Source: Ananas comosus
Taxonomy: Eukaryota; Streptophyta; Magnoliopsida; Poales; Bromeliaceae
Direction of reading: 5' to 3'
NCBI RefSeq assembly: GCF_001540865.1
Contig: NC_033639.1
Coordinates: forward strand, 8,172,432-8,236,431
DNA: 64,000 bases
This document shows, in pieces, positions 28,137 to 38,263 of this stretch. How positions within the stretch are numbered: position 1 is the stretch's first letter; each line of letters starts with the position of its first letter. Made by a program: the position numbers and the translations under genes. The notes beneath the pieces were generated by a model. It did no database searches, was not told the DNA's origin, and worked only from the letters and a program-made list of their open reading frames with translations.

Positions 28137-29003
28137 CCCTAAATCTCTTTCCGAAGCACTCTGTTGTATATAATTTTCCGTATTTAAAGCAGGTCCTGTA
28201 GATTTCCTAATATATGGTCTGAACAAACAAAAATTCTGGTTGTATAGTATGCCAACCCGATTTAGACTAAAATGGGATCTTTCCCATGATCCCTTTTTAA
28301 ACCCGTACCCAATTATTAGGACTATCACCCAATCTGAACGGTATTAGCATATAATCCTAACCCTCGTTAAATAGGGTGAGGGCACGAGGCACTATCTTAT
28401 TCTGTGTCACTCATTTTCAAACTCGCTTAATTATGTGTATGTCAAGAGAGAGTATGGCTTTAAGCTCTACATTCTGGTTTTCCCTCTTCTTTTGCTCTTC
28501 TTTTTGTCTAAGGCTGAAAGTATTCGGTCTATCGGAGTAGCTTTGGAGCCATGTTTATTGCCCCTCTTAAGATCTAAACGTTAGCATGTTGCTCTTGCGA
28601 GTGCAATTTCATACTCGAGTCTTGGATAACTTCCCTGGGGTATATGTGTAAATAGATCTGAAGTTGGATCTGAAGTTGTTATGAAGTAAAATGGCAATGG
28701 ATGTTTATTTGGAAAAACCTATTTCAAGAGGGAGGTATGGTAGGCAATGTTCATGTGCGCAGTCCTTTTTCTTTTGTTCTTTCTTAACAGCAGAAGCAGC
28801 GTTGAAAGTGCTTTTTCTGTACCTGGCAGCTGAAATAGCTTGCAAATTCCGCTATATCTTTCATTTAACCGTGTTGTGGAAGATCCCCAGGACTCCGTTT
28901 GGGCTTAGAATTGTGGACATTACACAAATGATAAGAGTTGCCATATCATGTTGCGAAGCTATCTTTGTATGTTACCCTGGAACTCTTTTTTGCTTAAGAT
29001 CAG
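28137..29003 (+). other. DCL4 3' region and intergenic DNA
   Basis: The sequence after the DCL4 stop probably holds its 3' UTR and polyadenylation signals, but no single signal can be assigned. An open frame at 28691-29071 has no recognisable product and runs into the plastid-derived segment, so it is not called a gene. Confidence 0.45.
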
Positions 29004-29978
29004 TTTTTTTTCATTCTCGAAGAAGTGCATATCTTACCGGGATCCTCATTAATAATGGTCCGGAACAATAGTATCATTGGAGTAGATACACGACTCGCTT
29101 TAAATATAAATACAAGAAGCCGAGTACGCGGATTAGTCCGAGTGGAGAGAAAAAAAAAATATATTGAACTTAAAATCTTTTCTGGAGATATTCATTTTCC
29201 TGGAGAGACAGATAAGATATCCAGGCACAGCGGCATTTTTATACCACCAGAAACGGAAAAAAAAAATTCTAAAGAATCAAAAAAATGGAAAAATTGGATC
29301 TATGTTCAACGGATCACACCTACCAAGAAAAAGTATTTTGTTTCGGTTCGACCCGTAGTCACATATGAAATATCCGATGGGATAAATTTAGCAACACTTT
29401 TCCCTCGGGATATCTTGCAGGAAAAGGATAATGTCCAACTTAGAGTTGTCAATTATATCCTTTATGGAAATGGCAAGTCAATTCGAGGAATTTATCACAC
29501 AAGTATTCAATTAGTTCGGACTTGCTTAGTATTGAATTGGGACCAAGAACAAAATGGTTTTATAGAAGAGGTTCATGCTTCCTTTGTTGAGGTAAGGGCA
29601 AATGATCTAATTCGCGATTTCATAAGAATTGAGTTAGTCAAGTCCACTATTTCGTATACCGGAAAAAGGTATGATAGGGCAAGTTCCGGATTGATTCCCG
29701 ATAATGGATTAGATCGCACCAATATCAATCCCTTTTATTCCAAGGCGAAGATTCAATCACTTAGCCAACATCAAGGAACTATTGGTACGTTGTTGAATCG
29801 AAATAAGGAATGCCAATCTTTGATAATTTTGTCATCATCCAATTGTTCTCGAATTGGTCCATTCAATAGTTCGAAATATAACAATTTGACAAAAGAATCG
29901 GATCCCCTAATTCCAATTAGGGATTCTTTAGGTCTCTTAGGCGCTATTGTACCTAAAATAGCGAATTTTTATTCATCT
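29004..29978 (+). pseudogene. rpoC2: Plastid-derived rpoC2 fragment (NUPT)
   Basis: About 323 codons translate, without a stop, as the middle part of the plastid RNA polymerase beta'' subunit: motifs [72 protein letters not shown] and [14 protein letters not shown] are all typical of it. Similarity appears to begin at about 29004-29010, just after a stop codon in that frame, and ends at the N at 29979. Neither the start nor the end of rpoC2 is present, so it cannot make a working subunit. The open frame and near-native protein mean either a recent transfer into the nucleus or a plastid contig joined by mistake. It lies between two convergent genes. Confidence 0.9.
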
Positions 29979-29979
29979 N

Positions 29980-30263
29980 GAGATCCCACATTGTACGGAT
30001 GTGCGGCGAACCGGCACGGGATCGACGTCACGTGCTCACTCTCTAAAGTGGTCGTGGTTCTGTCGGCCACGGAGATTACGTCGACGGCCCTCCTCATGTT
30101 GCCCAGATACAGGTAGGAATCATCCCAGCCCCAGATTGCTCTGCAAATTGAGATCAGTATCGTTTTTTGCATTTGTTAAAGGCAAGAATGTAAGTAATAA
30201 TGTAGAGGCGGTGTCAATGCTGGGTTTGGAGGCGGCTTGAAGTGAATAGCTTGGAGATATCAA

Positions 30264-30331
<68 letters not shown>

Positions 30332-32701
30332 ATGTTACTATACTTTTGCGAGTACAGAGATCTCCATACTCATAAGTTGTTTTCGACGATAGAACTTCCG
30401 AATTGACATACAATTCAAAACAGATCATAATAAAATGCTGTGGAATTGGTTGAAGGCCTTTCCATCCGATTAGATAAAAAAGGATTTACAAAGGCTTACC
30501 TGAATGTAGATAGCCATCTTCCAGTCTGATTATTGTGTTTTATCATAAACAGATCCTCAAAGTTGGCTCCACTGATGATCCGTACTTTATCATCTCTACT
30601 GCATCAAAGCTCAAAACAGAATAAAGAAAAAGAAAAATGAATTGAGCATGATATGCAAACTCCTTGTAAAAGTAATTTTCTTTTGTTTTTCTAACACAAA
30701 TGCCATAATATATTTGCTTCAGTTTAGAGCTAGCTGCTTCCTTGCCCTAAAGAAAGTAACTTCTACTTTTAATTTTTTAGTGAAGAAACAAAAAGGTTAA
30801 TAAGCAGAATATATCCACTAAACCAACTATCACATATCAATGAGTTTTAAGTATGTTGAGTAACTTACGAGACCATCACATCAATAAGTGTTTTCTTGAC
30901 TACAAGGGCACAAGAATTCAAGTCATACATCAACACATTCTACAATGGACTAAACAGAGTTAGTTTCACTTTTTCCATCTACATATATCTAGCAGATGCA
31001 GGAGATCGCATACCTCGTTGTAGCAAGACAGCTTCCGCTGGGTGAAAAATGTGCAGAATGAACTGCTCTGTTATGCTGAACAGTCTTCAAGCATTCCAGC
31101 TTATTCTCTTTTGATCTTCTCAAGTCCCATATGCAAGCCGTCCCATCCGTCGAACTTGTAGCAAACAAATTAACATTTTCTGGATGAAAGTCTATCGTAT
31201 TTATCCTCTGTTCATGCAAGTCCCAGGAACCAGAGACTTTACCCACCCTCAAATCGAAAAGTTTGAGCTCGCCTCGCTCTCCAAAATATAAGGAGTTATT
31301 ATCATGAGGTGCTTGGCATAAAGAATAAATAGAATAACCGCAGGAATATATCATGTTGAACGTCTCTGAATCGGCATCCATCAAACATATAAACCCATCG
31401 TAGCAACTAGTGAAAATCTACATTAGACAGAACCAAGCACATAGGATGAATGACCATATAAGAAGCATGAAGGAGTCCCCAACAAAAACAAAACCACATT
31501 ATCATCAAGTGTTACAGCTGAGAAAAACAGTTACACTCTCAATTGTGGACGGATCAATCTGTGACATATTCTAGTTCATTAAACTTAATCTTAGTAACAT
31601 AAATATATACCGAACAAACATTTGTAACATTCCTGTAAGGGGCAATAGAGAATATGTTTAGAACAATCAATTAACCAGATTAATGTGTGGTGCAGCAAAG
31701 TACAGGTGACTCTGAATCTCAACACTCATTCAGCTATTCAACCACAACTACATTTTGCACCAAAATTCTTCAGCTACCAACAATTCTAAACCATTCTCCA
31801 TCACAATTGTACTCAAAGTTCAACCTGTTGCATGTCTAATACAAAGCATATTCGTGTACCGGAACAAGTCGAAGGCATAATTGCTCAACAATTTTTTACA
31901 CAACTATGGCCTACAATAATGTTTGAAGCGAATCGAACATTTAGGCTAACTATTGAGAAAGAATTAGCGCTGAGTTATTGCGCGCTTTTAATTTAAAAGT
32001 AAAACTGTGAAAGAAGATATTACCTTTGTCGGCGAATCCAGATGGACCGAAATCCCCGAAATTGGAGCTCTGTGAGGAAAATATACAAACACCCCATCTC
32101 CATCCCCATCCCCTCCACTATAATCCACATCCCAAAACCCTAGATGCCCCAGCTTATTCCCCGCAGCGATCACCGTCCGATCCCCAAAAGGCAGGAATCG
32201 CACGGCCAGGATCCTCTCCCGGAGAACCTTCCTCACCTTCTCCTCCCTCAGAGCCATCGAACGCCTCGGATCGAACCCGGAACCCCTTCCCTTCACATGA
32301 TCCGATTCCGACGCCTTTGAAGCTCCCAAAATCGCGTCGATCAGGCCTCGATCGGCCGATCCGGAGCCCCCGACGAGGGTATCGGCGGTGGGGAAGGGGC
32401 CGATCCTCTCCCGGGCGGCGGAGGCGGGATTGGGAGGGGGAGAAGGGGGATCGGAGGAGGGGGATGGGGATCGATTAGGGGGGAGGCCGCGGGTGCGGAG
32501 GGAGCGGCGGAGGACGACGGGGGATCGGGGCGTGGGGGAGGGGCAGGGCCTCTTCTTCGTCGTCGCCATGGATTGCTGAGCGGAGGAGGAGGAGAGATCG
32601 GAGGCGATGCGGCGGAGCTTGAGCGAGGCCATCACCTCGCCGTTGCGGCGGATGTTCTCCATGCGGCGGCGCTCGTACTCGGTTAGGGTTTCGGGCGCCA
32701 T
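29980..32701 (-). CDS. WD40 protein of the CMR1/WDR76 type, 3' end missing
   Basis: This is a WD40 beta-propeller protein related to yeast Cmr1 and human WDR76, which bind chromatin and DNA-damage factors (family knowledge). Exons on the minus strand: 32701-32024 (226 codons, start MAPETLTEYERRRMENI), 31417-31014, 30598-30500, and 30140 down to the N at 29979. The phases join cleanly. Visible landmarks: a disordered Ser/Pro/Arg-rich N-terminus (about residues 45-110), WD repeats with 'NKLGHLGFWDV', 'GELKLFDLR' and 'TDGTACIWDLRR', and the family's C-terminal signature AIWGWDDSYLYLGNMRRAVDV with FAAHPYNVG. About 447 residues are present; roughly 20-25 residues and the stop codon are lost where the sequence meets the single N and the plastid segment. 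I infer the gene is intact in the plant if the join is an assembly error, and otherwise truncated. Confidence 0.88.
30264..30328. repeat. TA then GA microsatellite in WD40-gene intron
   Basis: About 13 TA units (about 30265-30290) run directly into about 19 GA units (about 30291-30328), in the last intron of the WD40 gene. Confidence 0.95.
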
Positions 32702-32725
32702 TAGAGAGGGGTGAGGGGAGAGAGA

Positions 32726-32760
<35 letters not shown>

Positions 32761-34334
32761 ATGAGAAGGGGAACGGAGAGGTGGCGCGAAGTGATGGGGA
32801 GAATGGCGGGAAAATTAATTTTGCTTGCATTCGCCACGTGGCGTGAAGAGATTGGCGAGGTGTATAGACATGGTTCTCCGAATATTGGACTTGATTATGG
32901 TTAATTGCAGTGCTAATTAGTCCTCCATTTTTTATGTTTAATTACAGTCGCCACGTGGCGTGATGAAATTGCTTCGGTCTATAGACCTGGTTCTCCAAAA
33001 AAGTGACTTTTATTTCTGGTTAATTGCAGTGTTAGTCCTTACACTTTCAGCCAAATTTCATTTTGATCCTCAAATTTTTAAGTTTTACGTGAGATCCAAA
33101 CCTTATAAAACTTTCAGAAATCTTTTACTTTAGTGCTTATTTTGAAGAAAAAAAATTATTTAGCTCGTTTATATACCTATGCACGACGACTCCTTTAATC
33201 TCATATTTTTAACTTAACAATTTATTAAAAAAATTGATAAAATTAATGGATAATAGGATACAAATATTAAATAAATATGTGTAACATGATAAGTAGGTGG
33301 TACCCAAATGCGTGGGTAGTAACTTTTTCTAAAAAATAAATGAGTACAAGAATTAAAATAAAATAATTTTAAAAGTACAAAAGTATTTATGCCTCTGACA
33401 TTTTAACCATCGTATTGCTTTAAGAGCCGTGCAGCACTATTAACAATACGTAATTTTAAAATCACAAATATGTTGAGTTTCTGTATTTTTAAAAGAATAT
33501 AAAATTACGAATAATATATATTTATAGAGTTGAGCTATTATATTATTATGGATAAACTTTAAATATCACCCCTGTGGTTTTGCACTTTCTGACTTTAGGA
33601 TCCTATGGTTAAAGTGTATCAAGTTAGTATTCTTTGGTTTCATTTTTATCTTTTCATCATTTTTTTGTTAATATTTTGTTAAATTATATATAAAAAAAAC
33701 TTCAAATATTCCATCCAGATTTATTGAATATTCAATTTATTACTCTTTAATTTTAATTTTGTCACTGATTTAAAGAAAAAAATTAGTAAAATCGATAATA
33801 AAAAGATAAAAATAAAACGACATGACACTAAATTGATATACTTTAAATCATATGATATTAAAGTAAAAAAATGTGAAACCACAGGCGTAGCATTTGAAGT
33901 TTTTTTTCTATCACAGCCTAAACATTCAACAGTCAAAAAAATTAATAGTAAATATTATTTCTCGATAGTATTTTAGCTCCATTTTCTCTCTTTCTATATA
34001 TATATAATATTTTTAAATGAAGTAATAAGGCATTAGAATATAAAAATACCAGAGTTAAAAAAAATAATAATAAATAAAAATTGAAAGTTCTCAAACGGGC
34101 CACGAGCGAACCAAATCGGTCGAATTAGTTCGGTTCGATTTAATTTAGCTTTTATTTCTAGTTCGTTTCGGTTCGGTTCGGTTTTTTCTTAAAAAATGGA
34201 ACCGAACGGAACCGAACCGAGCAAAACCCCTCCCCCGATACATTTTTCCCCTTTCTTACGACACAAGCTTATAATTGTAGATACATTCATTTCTCTCCCA
34301 ACTCCGAGAACCTCGTCCCCGATCTCAGTCGCCC
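32702..34334. promoter_or_regulatory. Head-to-head intergenic region between the WD40 and proteasome genes
   Basis: About 1.6 kb separates two divergent start codons. Next to the WD40 gene is a GA repeat (about 32709-32757) in its leader, then two perfect G-box palindromes cgccacgtggcg at 32832-32843 and 32949-32960, which are part of a duplicated block of about 117 bp. A MITE occupies about 33554-33903. Just upstream of the proteasome gene is a hairpin of cggttcggtt motifs (about 34150-34220). No TATA box is assigned. Confidence 0.6.
33554..33903. mobile_element. Fold-back MITE with about 70-bp inverted ends
   Basis: The left end reads aaactttaaatatcacccct then gtggttttgcactt...; the right end in reverse complement reads aaacttcaaatgctacgcct then gtggtttcacattt. 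Pairing continues through a gtatatcaa/gtgtatcaa word about 70 bases in. The element is about 350 bp, AT-rich inside, without a coding frame. Confidence 0.75.
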
Positions 34335-37300
34335 ATGTCGGTGAGTATCCTCCTCCCTCCTCCCCCAAAACCCTAACCCTAATCGAATTCCTTCCCCTCT
34401 CTCTGTCTCTCTCTCTCCCTCTCTCTCTCCCTCTGTCTCTAATCACTCTCTTTCTCCTATGGTTTGTAGATCTTCGAGTACAACGGGAGCGCCCTCGTGG
34501 CGATGGTGGGGAAGAACTGCTTCGCCATCGCCAGCGATCGCCGCCTCGGCGTCCAGCTTCAGACCATCGCAACCGATTTCCAGAGGGTCTACAAGATCCA
34601 CGACAAGCTCTACGTCGGCCTCTCCGGCCTCGCCACCGACGCGCAAACCCTGTAAGTGAGAGAAAGAGATCCGGGATTGCCCGGGTTGTGGCTTTTTTTT
34701 TGGGGGGGGGTTTGATTTGATAGTATCGGTGTTCTTTAGGGCAGTGTTTGGTTGCGTGTAAAAAGAGGTCCAAAAATAACTCTCAGGTCGAAAAGATTTT
34801 GTTTTGCTTAAAATACTTATTAATTTTGAAGCAATTTTCCGTATTTTAGGGTGATTTTCGATTTTTTCCAGCAAAAAAAAATGCAAACTGAAAAGTTAAA
34901 ATTGAAACAATAAATAGATAGTTTCTTTTTCATCGAAAATACGTTTTTCTAATTATTTTTTATGAAAATTGTTTACAATGGTTGCTTTACACGGAACCTA
35001 TCATTTAGTATATTTTTGTTTGGTTTGTGTTGTTCAGGCACCAGAGGCTTGTGTTCCGGCATAAGCTGTATCAGCTTCGAGAAGAGAGGGACATGAAACC
35101 GGAGACTTTCGCTAGCCTTGTCTCCGCTTTGCTATATGAGAAGAGGTTTAAATTTAATTCCGGTTATTAAAGTTTATGGAAAATGGAAGTTTCATGCCTC
35201 CTTGTTTGTTTGTTTGAATGATCGGAATGGTTATTTTTGGTTTAATTCCAAAATCAGTGAAGAAGTTAATGGTTTTGATTTCAGGTCATCTGCTTGATCA
35301 TTGCAATAAAAGAGCATGTAGGATGAGATTGTTGAGTGGATAGATGATAAAACAAGGAGAGATGAGATATAGGTTTCTTTGCGTATATCAGTGGAATGTT
35401 TGGTTCCCATCCAATGCTTTTTCTTAAGTGTTGTGTACGTAGAGCTGTTCGAAGAAGTCCTAGGAGCTTTTTTATTGAAAATCTACTAGTAATTTATGTT
35501 GTATCTAGATGCAGAAGCTCTATAGAGGAGCTTCTAGTTTTGAAGCCCAGAAGTTAATTTTATCTTCGTGCTATAGCCTATGGTCATCGGCTCGTAACTT
35601 TTCATTTACCATATGCTGGAATTTTGTTCAGGAGTAGAGAAGTTGTTCTAGAAGCAGGCTAAAAAGTATTTGGAGGAACTGTAGGAGTATGAAGACATAT
35701 TGGATGGCATCAGAATGTGCGAGGAGGAGGTGCTCTGAAAGGGGTTAAGGAGAATGATTATAGAAAGAGGCAAAGAAAGAACTAGAGATAAGAGTGGGCA
35801 TGCATTCCTTGACATTAATTCTTAGTTTTGAACAGAAGTACGTATGCCTTAATAGATTCAAATGTATGTAACAGAAGTTCTTTTTGTAATTTGTGAACTT
35901 AAATCCATTAGCAGGCTGAAATTTCTCATTTAATATCTGTTAGTTGTTGCCTTTTTGTATTGTTTTTTGCGAGATGGTTTTCTACCCATTTCTATCTTTT
36001 TTTCCTTTCCCTATAATAGTGGCTTTGGCTGAAAGGTTCTTTGAATTCTGCAGATTCGGCCCGTACTTCTGCCAACCGGTAATTGCTGGGTTAGGAGATG
36101 ATGATGTACCCTTCATTTGTACTATGGATTGCCTCGGTGCCAAGTAACTATCCATTTCCAATGCTTATCCTGCAAGAAACTTCTTTATCATCTAACCAAA
36201 TTTACCTACACCTGCAAAGCACTTCTTTTGTTGCTTGCTATTTGCTGTCTCTATTTGCATCAGGAGATTTTTCTAGTACCTTGGCATTCTTCAGATTAAC
36301 GTACAATTTCTACTTGTTTCTTCTAGGGCTTAAAAAAGAAGGACAAATTTATTCAAATAGAGCTTTTCTGGGTTGCCTGCATTTATTTGGTAAAAGATGC
36401 TCTATAATAGATGCTGAAAGAGAGAGCACTATATAAACTAAAGGCTTCATTTGGTCCTTTACTTGATACTACAGAGTTCACTAGAGCAAAACTCAGAAGT
36501 AGGAATGCTCTCAAACAATCAACAAATAATTTCCCTCTGGTTTTGAACCTGATGTAAGCCCTTAAAAATAGGTGTTCAAATACCGGGTACAGCAAAACTG
36601 AGACAAGTTGAGCACTTGCCATGGGTGCTATTAGGCCAATTTATGGATAAACTCTACCTTCTAACTTGCATTCAGTCTAATTATTCCAGTGCCGGTCCTA
36701 GGGAAGTTCCTCTGAATTTCATGCCTGCTAATTGGGAAATGTGCAATCGATGATATGAATGTTTGTCCGATGATGAAAGGAAAAGGAAGTTGTCTTGCCT
36801 GCTAGTTTATGGGTAAACTTCCATGTACCAATGGTGCTTACCGGCTAGCTAAAACATGGAAGTTTACTTTAGATAGGAGTTGTTTCTCTACTTTATTGCC
36901 ATATATTTCCCCCTTGTGGTATATCTGAATTCTTTAAATTTGTATCTCTTTATTTGGAAGAGTATGAAGTGGGTAATTTTCTGTTGCAGGGAGCTTGCCA
37001 AAGACTTTGTTGTTTCTGGTACAGCCTCGGAATCCCTGTATGGTGCTTGCGAATCCATGTACAAGCCTAACATGGTTAGTTGCTGTGTTGTTATACGTGC
37101 CTATATAGTTAGTATCTTAGCTGGCTCATATTATTTTGGCTCTACTTCTTGGTGACGGTCATATTTTCTGGTCATTAGACGGTTTAGTGATAAAGGTATG
37201 ACGTACAGATATTTTCCTTTGTACCAGTGACTAATTTCATTGTTTGGGTTACGTTTGTTGTGATATCTCTCAAGTTCATGGGATCGAAGTTATGTCATTT

Positions 37301-38263
37301 CGTATCTATGAATGCTGAACAGTTTTTGGGTCTTGCCGTAAGCTATTTGCATTTTACCTCCATAAGTGCAAAGCTCTTTTACATAGTCATGTTTGTGCAT
37401 AGTTGCAAATTCAGAGCGAGTTTTAGGACTGAGATTAATAAACAGTATCATACATGCAGCATAAATAACACACAGAGAATATGAAACCAAAGCTCTTAAT
37501 TAACACACGCAAGCCAGGATATAGTTAGCAGCTGGCGCATGAATAATAGTACTTCTTTCTACCTTATGTTTGTCTTTCTCCATTTTAAATGTTGAATTTA
37601 TGTTTCCCTGATGACTGCAATCTGATAGGGAGAGTTCCAGGATTCTCTTGTATTGATTTCATAATGAGGCATGACATTGACCTTTTTCCCTCGCATGACA
37701 GGAACCTGACGAGTTGTTTGAGACTATATCGCAAGCACTGTTAGCATCTGTGGATCGTGATTGCTTGAGTGGCTGGGGAGGCTATGTTCTTCTCGTGTAA
37801 GTTCTTCATTCAGCCTCTTTGACGGTTCTTTGATATTTGCACCACTCGTGCATTTTCTTGTTGCTAAATAAATACCTAGCCTTGCAAATCGTTTTGCCTA
37901 ACCGGTGATTGAAATAGGGTACGTGAAAAATCATGTTTCGCCAAGTTGGTGCTCTCTACTCTTCATTTCTGAGACTACTACTATAGTACAGATTAAATAC
38001 CTCTAAAAATGTCATGTTCTTAGGAAAAAAAGAAACACTGGTTATGCTTTTGGGTTGTCCAGCGTTTAGCAACAATTTGGGATTGTTTACCTTTTGAAAA
38101 TAACTTGATGTTTAGCATGTAGTGAGAGTGTTAAACCCATACTTTGCTCTAGCTAAAACCTCAATTTTGTTTTCCACATTTAACCTGCATCCCCCCCCCT
38201 TGGCTTTATTGCAGAACACCGACTGAAGTGCAGGAGAAAATACTGAAGGGAAGGATGGACTGA
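34335..38263 (+). CDS. PBC1: 20S proteasome subunit beta type-3
   Basis: This is a structural beta subunit of the 20S core of the 26S proteasome, which degrades ubiquitinated proteins in cytosol and nucleus. Seven exons: 34335-34340 (only ATG TCG), 34470-34651, 35038-35145, 36054-36143, 36990-37074, 37702-37796, 38215-38263; they sum to 615 nt, giving 204 residues plus stop, which matches the usual length of plant beta-3. The protein starts [19 protein letters not shown] and contains [47 protein letters not shown] and the C-terminal [10 protein letters not shown] and ILKGRMD. Beta-3 lacks a propeptide with a catalytic Thr, and none is seen here, so it is a non-catalytic subunit. All splice sites are GT..AG. 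The very short first exon is normal for this gene family but is easily missed by gene finders. Confidence 0.96.

Noticed and set aside
29025..30116. A 363-codon open frame on the plus strand
   Set aside because: Its first part is the plastid rpoC2 fragment and its last part is the antisense of the WD40 gene's exon, fused across an N. It is a chimera, not a gene.
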